A DNA stretch of 64,000 nt from Brachycybe producta (GCA_036925085.1 JAUPFP010000001.1:11857854-11921853), one strand, 5' to 3'; counted from the stretch's first letter, positions 47,758-57,065 are shown. Program-made: numbers and translations. The notes: generated from the letters alone by a model not told the origin.

Positions 47758-48111
47758 CTATGACTTAATTGCCTCGGAAAAAAACAAATGCCTCATGTTT
47801 ACGTCGCAATTTCGGCCAAAGTTGTACGAAACGCGGGACCACTTTTGACCAGCCGTGGTCAAAAGTGGGCCGACTTTGGTCAATTGTGACCAGGCTGCCA
47901 TCTTGGTATGGAGTTACTCTCGTCATGTTACGGAGTTACTTCACCCATTTTTGGGGGCACAAGTTGGAAGAGACTTTGTTCTCCGAAAATGTTAGGCCTA
48001 AAGCCTGTGGACTTAGTCCCGTGTGGGGTTTACGTTTAACACAAAACGTAGACCCAGTTTTGGCCAAGCTCATCTCGTGAAGTTGCACACAACAACACGA
48101 GAGGAGCCACC

Positions 48112-48575
48112 ATCGTGCTTTGCCGCCTTTATTTTAAAAAGGAGCGGGCAATTTAAACAGGGATAACTGAACGAAATTGTTGCCAATATGTGATACTACA
48201 TGGCACTTTTTCCGCCTTTTTCTGAAATAGGCGGCAATTCAAACAGGGATAACTAAATGAAGTCGTTGGAAATATTTGCCGCCTATGGGCGCATTTTCCG
48301 CCTTTTTTCATTAAAAGAGGCAATTGAACCAGGGATAACTTAAGTGTAAACTTTGCAACAATGCTATGCCTATGGGCACATTTTCTGCTTTTTTGTTAAA
48401 ATGAGCAGCAAATCAAACAGGGATAACTTTACGAAAACGTTGCAAAGAAATGTCGCCTATGGGCGCTTCTTCCGCCTTATTGCAAAATAAGCGGCAAATT
48501 CAATCAGGGATAACTGAAATCTTCCGCCTTATTGCAAAATAAGCGGCAAATTCAATCAGGGATAACTGAAACATT
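48112..48575. repeat. 87-bp hairpin repeat array, unit 1
   Basis: CAGGGATAACT recurs at 48158, 48244, 48330, 48418, 48505 and 48557 (spacing 86, 86, 88, 87, 52). Each is preceded by a CCGCC..GGCGG-type dyad, for example CCGCCTTATT/AAATAAGCGG, and several by CGCCTATGGGCG. Also in unit 2 (53570-53970); mostly lost in unit 3. Confidence 0.85.
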
Positions 48576-48580
48576 CTCGT

Positions 48581-48623
48581 TACATGGAGACCGATTGTTG
48601 GGGCCAATCGCCGTTTCCATGTA
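48581..48623. promoter_or_regulatory. Palindrome 1 with core CGATTG-TTGGGGC-CAATCG, unit 1
   Basis: Arms TACATGGA..CGATTG and CAATCG..TTCCATGTA flank the spacer TTGGGGC. The same core recurs in palindrome 2. Inverted arms around a 7-bp spacer are the shape of a YR crossover site; that function is inference. Confidence 0.6.
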
Positions 48624-48715
48624 CGATTCTTCGATTGTGAACATATAAGTTTTCGGGCTTTTATGTCATCTTTCGATGCATGCTCTTCCAAAGTGCGACT
48701 TATGGAAATGGAGCA

Positions 48716-48764
48716 GCTTACGATGGGACCGATTGTTGGGGCCAATCGATGTTTCTGCGTAAGC
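48716..48764. promoter_or_regulatory. Palindrome 2 with the same core, unit 1
   Basis: Arms GCTTAC..CGATTG and CAATCG..GTAAGC around TTGGGGC. The outer stem differs from palindrome 1 while the core is identical. Counterparts: 54115-54163 and, with a damaged core, 60917-60965. Confidence 0.6.
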
Positions 48765-48853
48765 AAAAAAAGGAAAGATCAGTACCGTTATCTGAGGATC
48801 TATGGGCCTACTTTGGGCTCACTGACTCTCATCCTACCTTCTATTCCCTTCCA

Positions 48854-48889
48854 CCCACTCGTGTATCCAGCCTTGACGTGGCGAGTGGG
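48854..48889. promoter_or_regulatory. CTTGACGTGG hairpin upstream of YR promoter
   Basis: Perfect 8-bp stem CCCACTCG/CGAGTGGG enclosing CTTGACGTGG, which contains a CRE-like TGACGTGG. The same loop with a different stem occurs at 51316-51353. Confidence 0.6.
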
Positions 48890-49006
48890 CTTGTTGGGAA
48901 ATCTCTCGTTTGTCATTGAGATGTTATTGTTTCATCGCACAGAGAGACATTTCCCTAAACAAGTGGATACAATCTTTTTCTTCCACGGCCTTATTCTTTC
49001 CTTTCC

Positions 49007-49040
49007 TATATAAGGTCGTTTGCTTTTTGTGCCGTCAGTC
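49007..49040 (+). promoter_or_regulatory. TATA box and initiator of YR gene, unit 1
   Basis: TATATAAG at 49007-49014 and TCAGTC at 49035-49040, with the initiator A exactly 30 bp from the start of TATA. The same spacing occurs in units 2 and 3. It gives a 130-nt leader containing a short upstream ATG at 49081 (19 codons) and a splice-acceptor-like TTTCAG at 49132-49137. Confidence 0.75.
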
Positions 49041-49166
49041 TGTGAATAATATTAGATTCAATTTGGGCGTTCAGCAGTCAATGCCGAACGTACCCGAATC
49101 GCTTCTAAAATTTGTGTTGTTGCTTTTGTCGTTTCAGTAACTTGCTAATACACACCGTGTAGCAAA

Positions 49167-51131
49167 ATGGGTAGACGCAACAAGTCGAGGAAGGCGACTA
49201 TAAATAAAAATGACAAGTCGAGGAAGGCGACTATAAATAAAAATGACGATAACACAGACGTAAACGCAAACGGCGATACTTCGAATATTCATGGCGACGT
49301 GCATGAAAATCTTGACGAAGGACAGGCGTTGCCGAACGTGCCCTGTGACCCACAAGCGAAGAAAAAAACCACAAATCGAAGAAACTTAAATTGTCCGCTC
49401 TGCCATGTCCCTACCCATGGCCGTCTCATAAGGCACTTACGTGACCACCACAAAGATATACCCGAAAAAGAGCGTCAAGACATAAACAAAAAGACGAAAG
49501 ACAAATTCAAAAACGGTCCGATACCACTCGAATGGGGACTCGTAAAACAGTGGTTCGGGTCACTCATAAATAACTCGATAGTGCGCCAGGGACTTATGAA
49601 ATGCATCTATCACGTTGGTTCTCGCTTCGTAAACCTTCCTTCTGTGTGGGAGCAGGGCACGTTGGGTGACAACCCAGAAGTCGTTGATGAAGATCCCATA
49701 GACGAAGGTGAAATTGGTGTGGAAGACGATGACGATGGTGCTTCGCCGGTAGTGTTTCCTCGCCGGAACTATCGTGCGGGATCCATTCTTGCCAAGATGC
49801 AAGCGGAAAATTTAACCATGCGCTACAATCTGTCGTTCTTTACGGACTTTATTAATTACATGGAGACAGAGAAGATCTATCGTGCCCGTGCGCATCGGCT
49901 CACGTACGCAAGACTGGTTTCGAGGGTGTTGTATCATGTTAACATCTCAACAGGCGGCAAGCACGAAACACCAATGCCCAGCCTCATGATACACACCAAC
50001 CAAGTTCAAAATTACGCACTACGTCTCACACGTGTTGGCACGAAAGCGAGCACCATCGTAAGCCTTTACCGCAACTTACTAATTTACCTAAGTTACCTGA
50101 TGACTGCGACCGATTTGAGAGTCAGGGATTGCCTCTTGTACGACGACTTGGCGCACGTCGTAGAAGTAATCAGGCGATTCATGGTACGGGCCAAGAAAGA
50201 TCAAAAAGCCGAAAGCCGTGCAAAAAAAAGCGAAGATGCGGTGAAAGACGCCTTCACCGAGCAAACCGTGGCTGTGTCTACGTCGTTAGTAAGCGACCCT
50301 GCACTCCTGGAGGACGTGAACGACTCATTTACGCGCCTTCTTGATAACGGGTTTAATGCTATCGATTACTGCGTGGTCACGCGCTATTTAATGCTCGCCA
50401 TAGCATCTTATAGAATTCGGCAATCGGCCATAATTAATCTTCGCCTATGCAAATACTTAGATCGCAGGGAAGCAGCGTCAGGAGACTATGTGTTCTTCGT
50501 GCGCGACCATAAGACGTCTGCCACGGGTCCTCAGGGCATCTGTTTAACATCAGAACAGGCGTCGATGTTTGAGGTATACTACCACCTCCTCAGACCGCTG
50601 GTTGATGTCCTGAAGACGGAAAATTTCTTTCTCAATTCCGTGGGAACAGCGTGGAACAGTCCTTCTCGAGAATTTTCGCGGATGTCAGCAAAGTACGGGG
50701 TGCCGTTCACTGTCACTCGTACGCGGAAATCTCTCCAGACTTCCATTGCGGGGAAGTCTAAAAAAGAACGGGAGAAGATCTGCAGAGCCCTAAAACATCG
50801 AGAGGTCACTGCAGAACGTGCGTACCGCCAACCGAACGTAGAACAGACCGCACAAGACTCTGCTCTCATTCGCGAAATCATCACCACATCCCGTGAGAAG
50901 AGCGCGCATGTCGAAAGATGCGAAGATGCACAACCATGCACGTCGTCTGGTATTACACATTCTAGCGGGGAGGGATCCTTCAGGCCTTTCGTTGTCTACC
51001 CTGACAGTGACGACGTCGATAGCAGTCCGTCTACCCATGATACGAGGAGCTCTCGGAAACGAACTTTTGACGATCGTCATAGTCGCTTTCGCGGGATACC
51101 GTTCAGACTGTCCGATTCGGACTCTTCGTAA
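49167..51131 (+). CDS. Tyrosine recombinase with C2H2 finger (Crypton-like), unit 1
   Basis: 654 aa from ATG 49167 (context CAAAATGG). Basic N-terminus with an 11-residue duplication (KSRKATINKND twice) absent from unit 2. C2H2 finger at 76-94/95 (CPLCHVPTHGRLIRHLRDHH). Acidic linker ~171-192. Helical region ~205-345, resembling a core-binding domain. YR catalytic domain ~375-575: R418 (YRIRQSAIINL), K449 (DHKTSATG), R520 (TVTRTRKSLQT), H544 and Y553 (ALKHREVTAERAY). Acidic/Arg-rich tail. The enzyme would cut and rejoin DNA through a 3'-phosphotyrosine, inserting or excising a circular element. The full R-K-R-H-Y set is present and the frame is open. AATAAA at 51518. A DIRS/Ngaro origin is unlikely because no RT is present. 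Family by motif only. Confidence 0.85.
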   Translation: MGRRNKSRKATINKNDKSRKATINKNDDNTDVNANGDTSNIHGDVHENLDEGQALPNVPCDPQAKKKTTNRRNLNCPLCHVPTHGRLIRHLRDHHKDIPEKERQDINKKTKDKFKNGPIPLEWGLVKQWFGSLINNSIVRQGLMKCIYHVGSRFVNLPSVWEQGTLGDNPEVVDEDPIDEGEIGVEDDDDGASPVVFPRRNYRAGSILAKMQAENLTMRYNLSFFTDFINYMETEKIYRARAHRLTYARLVSRVLYHVNISTGGKHETPMPSLMIHTNQVQNYALRLTRVGTKASTIVSLYRNLLIYLSYLMTATDLRVRDCLLYDDLAHVVEVIRRFMVRAKKDQKAESRAKKSEDAVKDAFTEQTVAVSTSLVSDPALLEDVNDSFTRLLDNGFNAIDYCVVTRYLMLAIASYRIRQSAIINLRLCKYLDRREAASGDYVFFVRDHKTSATGPQGICLTSEQASMFEVYYHLLRPLVDVLKTENFFLNSVGTAWNSPSREFSRMSAKYGVPFTVTRTRKSLQTSIAGKSKKEREKICRALKHREVTAERAYRQPNVEQTAQDSALIREIITTSREKSAHVERCEDAQPCTSSGITHSSGEGSFRPFVVYPDSDDVDSSPSTHDTRSSRKRTFDDRHSRFRGIPFRLSDSDSS

Positions 51132-51315
51132 ATTGGTAAAACACCTGCATGTGCTTCAGTGTTCTTGTGTCTGCCGTGCTTTCTATCTTACCTACTTTAT
51201 GGGTCTTCGGGCTCATCGTGAGTGCTTGTGTTTGTGCATAAGTGGGGGTACTTGTTGGGGGGTGTTGCATGTGTGCCTGCTTGCATGTTTTTTTCCTGTG
51301 ATGTCCTGTCCTGTT

Positions 51316-51398
51316 CCTCTTCGATGTATCTCCACCTTGACGTGGTGAAGAGGCTCGAGCCTGTTTTATATAAAGGCCGCTAAGAGAGATACAATTCA
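51316..51398 (+). promoter_or_regulatory. Second promoter-like module (hairpin plus TATA), unit 1
   Basis: Hairpin stem CCTCTTC/GAAGAGG (51316-51353) enclosing CTTGACGTGG, the palindrome AGGCTCGAGCCT, then TATATAAAG at 51367-51375 and a weak TTCATG initiator ~30 bp on. It points into the hairpin satellite and is repeated at 51814-51898. May drive a non-coding transcript; inference. Confidence 0.5.
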
Positions 51399-51399
51399 T

Positions 51400-53097
51400 G
51401 TGTTGCTGTAGTGACCAAAACCGCAAAATGCGGTTCTTATGCGGATCTTGGGTCTTCGAATACCGCATGCTACTCATGGCATCGTGCTATTGCACGACTG
51501 TGATGTAGCAGGACTAAAATAAACTAAGTCCAAACTAAATGTTGTACTGACCGATACATCATAATGCGGTATATGAGTCTTCGATAACCGCATCCTACTC
51601 ATGGCATCGTGCTATTGCACGACTGTGATGTAGCAGGACAAAGATACTCTGCCACGTGCTACTCATTGCATCGTGCTTCGGTTCGACAGTGAAGTAGCAC
51701 TGGCAAAGTCTGAAAAAAAGCTGTAATGACCGAAAATACAGCAAAGTGCGGTTCTTATGCGGTTCTTGACTCTTCGAAGTCCGCATGTTTTCTCCCGTGA
51801 TGTCCTGTCCTTCCCTCTTCGATGTATCTCCACCTTGTCGTGGTGAAGAGGCTCGAGCCTGTTTTATATAAAGGCCGCTAAGAGAGATACAATTCATATG
51901 TGGCGGTTATTGGGTATATTTCGTAAACAGCCACGCTACTATCACCGTGCTTTTGCACGACCGTGATGTAGCAGGACTAAAATAAACTAAGTCCAAAATA
52001 AATGTTGTACTGACCGATACAGCATAATGCGGTGTTTGGGTCTTCGATAACCGCATGCTACTCATGGCATCGTGCTATTGCACGACTGTGATGTAGCAGG
52101 ACTAAAATAAACTAAGTACAAAATAAATGTTGTACTGACCGATACAGCATAATGCGGTATATGAGTCTTCGATAACCGCATGCTACTCATGGCATCGTGC
52201 TATTGCACGACTGTGATGTAGCAGGACTAAAATAAACTAAGTCCAAAATAAATGTTGTACTGACCGATACAGCATAATGCGGTATATGAGTCTTCGATAA
52301 CCACATGCTACTCATGGCATCGTGCTATTGCACGACTGTGATGTAGCAGGACTAAAATAAACTAAGTCCAAAATAAATGTTGTACTGACCGATACAGCAT
52401 AATGCGGTATATGAGTCTTCGATAACCGCATGCTACTCATGGCATCGTGCTATTGCACGACTGTGATGTAGCAGGACTAAAATAAACTAAGTCCAAAATA
52501 AATGTTGTACTGACCGATACAGCATAATGCGGTGTTTGGGTCTTCGATAACCGCATGCTACTCATGGCATCGTGTTATTGCACGACTGTGATGTAGCAGG
52601 ACTAAAATAAACTAAGTCCAAAATAAATGTTGTACTGACCGATACAGCATAATGCGGTGTTTGGGTCTTCGATAACCGCATGCTACTCATGGCATCGTGC
52701 TATTGCACGACTGTGATGTAGCAGGACTAAAATAAACTAAGTCCAAAATAAATGTTGTACTGACCGATACAGCATAATGCGGTGTTTGGGTCTTCGATAA
52801 CCGCATGCTACTCATGGCATCGTGCTATTGCACGACTGTGATGTAGCAGGACTAAAATAAACTAAGTCCAAAATAAATGTTGTACTGACCGATACAGCAT
52901 AATGGGTGTTTGGGTCTTCGATAACCGCATGCTACTCATGGCATCGTGCTATTGCACGACTGTGATGTAGCAGGACTAAAATAAACTAAGTCCAAAATAA
53001 ATGTTGTACTGACCGATACAGCATAATGCGGTGTTTGGGTCTTCGATAACCGCATGCTACTCATGGCATCGTGCTATTGCACGACTGTGATGTAGCA
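51400..53097. repeat. 125-bp hairpin satellite, unit 1
   Basis: Degenerate copies at 51400-51985 and about nine near-identical copies, 125 bp apart, from 51991 (51991, 52116, 52241, 52366, 52491, 52616, 52741, 52866, 52990). Each holds two dyads: ATGCGGT/ACCGCAT, and TCGTGCTATTGCACGA inside an outer CTAC/GTAG. Each also has two AATAAA words. Confidence 0.95.
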
Positions 53098-53182
53098 AAA
53101 AAAAACTCTAAGTCAAATAAGCCTAACACTGAGAAAACCTTTATGATTTTCGGTGATCGATAAACTTGAGATAGAGTTACGA

Positions 53183-53202
53183 CAGGGGACCGTAAACCCC
53201 TG
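53183..53202. promoter_or_regulatory. Terminal dyad of YR unit 1 (possible att site)
   Basis: CAGGGG-ACCGTAAA-CCCCTG: 6-bp perfect arms, 8-bp spacer, 6 bp before the next unit's CTATGACTTAATTGCC. Identical at 57152-57171. Absent before the first unit. Confidence 0.55.
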
Positions 53203-53569
53203 GCGTACCTATGACTTAATTGCCTTTGAAAAAAACGAATGCCTCATGTATACGTCGCAACTTCGGCGAAAGTTGTACAAAAGGCGGGACCACTTTTGAC
53301 CAGCCGTGGTCAAACGTGGGCCGACTTTGGTCAATTGTGACCAGGCTGCCATCTTGGTATGGAGTTACTCTCGTCATGTTACGGAGTTACTTCACCCATT
53401 TTTGGGGGCACAAGTTGGAAGAGACTTTGTTCTCCGAAAATGTTAGGCCTAAAGCCTGTGGACTTAGTCCCGTGTGGGGTTTACGTTTAACACAGAACGT
53501 AGACCCAGTTTTGGCCAAGCTCATCTCGTGAAGTTGCACACAACAACACGAGAGGAGCCACCATCGTGC

Positions 53570-53970
53570 TTTGCCGCCTTTATTTTAAAAAGGAGCGGGC
53601 AATTTAAACAGGGATAACTGAACGAAATTGTTGCCAATATGTGATACTATATGACACTTTTTCCGCCTTTTTCTGAAATAGGCGGCAATTCAAACAGGGA
53701 TAACTAAATGAAGTCGTTGCAAATATTTGCCGCCTACGGGCGCATTTTCCGCCTTTTTTCATTAAAAGAGGCAATTGAACCAGGGATAACTTAAGTGTAA
53801 ACTTTGCAACAATGCTATGCCTATGGGCACATTTTCTGCTTTTTTGTTAAAATGAGCAGCAAATCAAACAGGGATAACTTTACGAAAACGTTGCAATGAA
53901 ATGCCGCCTATGGGCGCTTCTTCCGCCTTATTGCAAAATAAGCGGCAAATTCAATCAGGGATAACTGAAA
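53570..53970. repeat. 87-bp hairpin repeat array, unit 2
   Basis: Same module as 48112-48575, with one CAGGGATAACT copy fewer. Confidence 0.85.
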
Positions 53971-54404
53971 CATTCTCGTTACATGGAGACCGATTGTTGG
54001 GGCCAATCGCCGTTTCCATGTATGATTCTTCGATTGTGAACATATAAGTTTTCGGGGTTTTATGTCATCTTTCGATGCATGCTCTTCCAAAGTGCGACTT
54101 ATGGAAACGGAGCAGCTTACAATGAGACCGATTGTTGGGGCCAATCGATGTTTCTGTGTAAGCCAAAGAGGAAAGATCAGTACCGTTATCTGAGGATCTA
54201 TGGGCCTACTTTGGGCTCACTGACCCTCATCCTACCTTCTATTCCCTTCCACCCACTCGTGTATCCAGCCTTGACGTGGCGAGTGAGCTTGTTGGGAAAT
54301 CTCTCGTTTGTCATTGAGATGTTATTGTTTCATCGCACAGAGAGACATTTCCCTAAACAAGTGGATACAATCTTTTTCTTCCACGGCCTTATTCTTTCCT
54401 TTCC

Positions 54405-54438
54405 TATATAAGGTCGTTTGCTTTTTGTGCCGTCAGTC
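54405..54438 (+). promoter_or_regulatory. TATA box and initiator of YR gene, unit 2
   Basis: TATATAAG at 54405 and TCAGTC at 54433, initiator A 30 bp from TATA start, as in unit 1. The upstream ATG frame is shortened to 8 codons by a small deletion. Confidence 0.75.
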
Positions 54439-54559
54439 TGTGAATAATATTAGATTCATTTGGGCGTTCAGCAGTCAATGCCGAACGTACCGAATCGCTT
54501 CTAAAATGTGTGTTGCTTTTGTCGTTTCAGTAACTTGCTAATACACAGCGTGTAGCAAA

Positions 54560-56488
54560 ATGGGTAGACACAACAAGTCGAGGAAGGCGACTATAAATAA
54601 TGACACAAACACAGACGTAAACGCAAACGGCGATACATCGAATATTCATGACAACGTGCATAAAAATCTTGACGAAGGACAGGCGTTGCCTAACGTGCCC
54701 TGTGACCCACAAGCAAAGAAAAAAACCACAAACCGAAGAAATTTAAATTGTCCGCTCTGCCATGTCCCTACCCATGGCCGTCTCATAAGGCACTTACGTG
54801 ACCACCATAAAGATATACCTGAAAAAGAGCGTCAAGACATTAACAAGAAGACGAAAGACAAATTTAAAAACGGTCCGATACCACTCGAATGGGGACTTGT
54901 AAAACAGTGGTTCGGGTCACTCATAAATAACTCGATAGTGCGCCAGGGACTTATGAGATGCATATATCACGTTGGTTCACGCTTCGTAAACCTTCCTTCT
55001 GTGTGGGAGCAGGGCACGTTGGGTGACAACCCAGAAGTCGTTGATGAAGATCCCATAGACGAAGGCGAATTTGGTATTGAAGACGATGACGATGGTGCTT
55101 CGCCGGTAGTGTTTCCTCGCAGGAACTATTGTGCGGGATCCGTTCTTGCCAAGATGCAAGCGGAAAATTTAACCATGCGCTACAATCTGTCGTTCTTTAC
55201 GGACTTTATTAATTACATGGAGACAGAGAAGATCTATCGTGCCCGTGCGCATCGGCTCACGTACGCAAGACTGGTTTCGAGGGTGTTGTATCATGTTAAC
55301 ATATCAACAGGCGGCAAGCACGAAACACCAATGCCCAGCCTCATGATACACACCAACCAAGTTCAAAATTACGCACTACGTCTCACACGTGTTGGCACGA
55401 AAGCGAGCACCATCGTAAGCCTTTACCGCAACTTACAAATTTACCTTCAATACCTCATGACTGCGACCTATTTGAGGGTCAAGGATCGCTTCTTGTACGA
55501 CGACTTAGCACACGTCGTAGAAGTAATCAAGCGATTCATGATACGGGCCAAGAAAGAACAGAAAGCCGAAAGCCGTGTGAAAAAAAGCAAAGATGCAATG
55601 AAAGATGCTTTCACCACACAAACCGTGGCCGCGTCTACGTCGTTAGTAAGCGACCATGCACTCTTGGAAGACGTAAACGACTCACTTACGCACCTTCTTG
55701 ATAATGGGTTTAATGCTATCGATTACTGCGTGGTCACGCGGTATTTAATGCTCGTCATTGCATTGTACGGAATTCGGCAATCGGCCATAATTAATCTTCG
55801 CCTCTGCGAATACTTAAATCGCAAGGAAGCAGCATCAGGAGACTATGTGTTCTTCGTGCGCGACCATAAGACGTCTGCCACGGGTCCTCAGGGCATCTCC
55901 CTAACATCAGACCAGGCGTCGATGTTTGAGGTATACTACCACCTCCTCAGACCGATGGTTGATGTCCTGAAGACAGAAAATTTGTTTCTCAATTCCGTGG
56001 GAACAGCGTGGAACAGTCCTTCTCGAGAATTTTCGCGGATGTCAGCAAAGTACGGGGTGCCGTTCACTGTCACTCGTACGCGCCGCTCTCTCCAGACTTC
56101 CATTGCGGGGAAGTCTAAAAAAGAACGGGAGAAGATCTGCAGAGCTCTAAAACATCGAGAGCTCACTGCAGAACGTTCGTACCGCCAACCGAACGTGGAA
56201 CAGACCGCACAAGACTCTGCTCTCATTCGCGAAATCATCACCACATCCGGTGAGAAGAGCGCGCAAGTCGAAAGATGCGAAGATGCACAACCATGCAAGT
56301 CGTCCGGCATTACACATCCTAGCGGGGAGAGATCGTTCAGGCCTTTCGTTGTCTACCCTGACAGTGACGACGACGATAGCAGTCCGTCTACCAATGATAC
56401 GAGGTGCTCTCGGAAACGAACTTTTGACGATCGTCATAGTCGCTTTCGCGGGATACCGTTCAGACTGTCTGATTCGGACTCTTCGTAA
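54560..56488 (+). CDS. Tyrosine recombinase with C2H2 finger (Crypton-like), unit 2
   Basis: 642 aa from ATG 54560, same start context as unit 1, lacking the 11-residue duplication. Finger at 64-82/83. Catalytic set kept: R406 (YGIRQSAIINL), K437 (DHKTSATG), R508 (TRTRRSLQT), H532 and Y541 (ALKHRELTAERSY). In the segment around the finger (49381-49620 against 54741-54980) I counted nine synonymous changes and one conservative replacement (K to R), which suggests selection on the protein after the copies separated. Function as for unit 1. The two intact copies could cross-mobilise all three units; inference. Confidence 0.85.
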   Translation: MGRHNKSRKATINNDTNTDVNANGDTSNIHDNVHKNLDEGQALPNVPCDPQAKKKTTNRRNLNCPLCHVPTHGRLIRHLRDHHKDIPEKERQDINKKTKDKFKNGPIPLEWGLVKQWFGSLINNSIVRQGLMRCIYHVGSRFVNLPSVWEQGTLGDNPEVVDEDPIDEGEFGIEDDDDGASPVVFPRRNYCAGSVLAKMQAENLTMRYNLSFFTDFINYMETEKIYRARAHRLTYARLVSRVLYHVNISTGGKHETPMPSLMIHTNQVQNYALRLTRVGTKASTIVSLYRNLQIYLQYLMTATYLRVKDRFLYDDLAHVVEVIKRFMIRAKKEQKAESRVKKSKDAMKDAFTTQTVAASTSLVSDHALLEDVNDSLTHLLDNGFNAIDYCVVTRYLMLVIALYGIRQSAIINLRLCEYLNRKEAASGDYVFFVRDHKTSATGPQGISLTSDQASMFEVYYHLLRPMVDVLKTENLFLNSVGTAWNSPSREFSRMSAKYGVPFTVTRTRRSLQTSIAGKSKKEREKICRALKHRELTAERSYRQPNVEQTAQDSALIREIITTSGEKSAQVERCEDAQPCKSSGITHPSGERSFRPFVVYPDSDDDDSSPSTNDTRCSRKRTFDDRHSRFRGIPFRLSDSDSS

Positions 56489-56704
56489 ATGGGTAAAAAA
56501 CCTGCATGTGCTTCAGTGTTCTTGTGTCTGCCGTGCTTTCTATCTTACATACGTTATGGGTCTTCGTGCTCTGCGTGAGTGCTTGTGTTTGTGCATCAGT
56601 GTTCTTGGATGCATGAGTGGGGGTATTTGTTGGGGGTATTTGTTGGGGGTGTTTGCATGTGTGCCTGCTTGCATGTTTTTTTCCTGTGATGTCCTGTCCT
56701 GTCC

Positions 56705-57065
56705 CTCTTCGATATATTTCCACCTTGACGTGGTGAAGAGGCTCGAGCCTGTTTTATATAAAGGCCGCTAAGAGAGATACAATTCATGTGTTGCTGTAGT
56801 GACCAAAACCGCAAAATGCGGTTCTTATGCGGATCTTGGGTCTTCGAAAACCGCATGCTACTCATGGCATCGTGCTATTGCACGACTGTGAAGTAGCAGG
56901 ACTAAAATAAACTAAGTCCTAAATAAATGTTGTACTGACCGATACAGCATAATGCGGTCTTTGGGTCTTCGATAACCGCATGCTACTCATGGCATCGTGC
57001 TAATGCAAGACCATGGAGCCTAACACCAAGAGAACAGGCATGCTATTCAGAACCATGGAGTAGCA
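56705..57065. repeat. Second promoter module and short hairpin satellite, unit 2
   Basis: CCTCTTC/GAAGAGG hairpin (~56705-56742), AGGCTCGAGCCT, TATATAAAG (56755), then about two satellite copies, the last one degraded near 57000-57060. Confidence 0.75.

Larger units (their letters stand above)
47758..53208 (+). mobile_element. Crypton-like YR unit 1
   Basis: 5,451 bp from CTATGACTTAATTGCC to the next copy of that sequence. Contents: non-coding 5' region with an 87-bp hairpin array and two palindromes, TATA/Inr promoter, one YR gene, a second TATA module, a 125-bp satellite array, and a terminal dyad. No RT, DDE transposase, terminal inverted repeat or target duplication was found. This fits Cryptons, which encode only a tyrosine recombinase and are thought to move as circles. 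Longer than unit 2 by ~1.48 kb, almost all from extra satellite copies. Confidence 0.75.

Noticed and set aside
48158-48567. AGGGATAAC resemblance to the I-SceI homing site
   Set aside because: Only 9 bases match, and no homing endonuclease is present. The repeat context explains it.
50579-51080. Antisense frames over the YR gene, repeated in all three units
   Set aside because: Shadows of the conserved sense gene, with no independent features.
47769-53531. 103-codon frame at the start of YR units 1 and 2 (47769-48080, 53220-53531)
   Set aside because: It begins with TTG, not ATG, and differences in its first 100 bp are mostly amino-acid changing. Better explained as conserved non-coding DNA.
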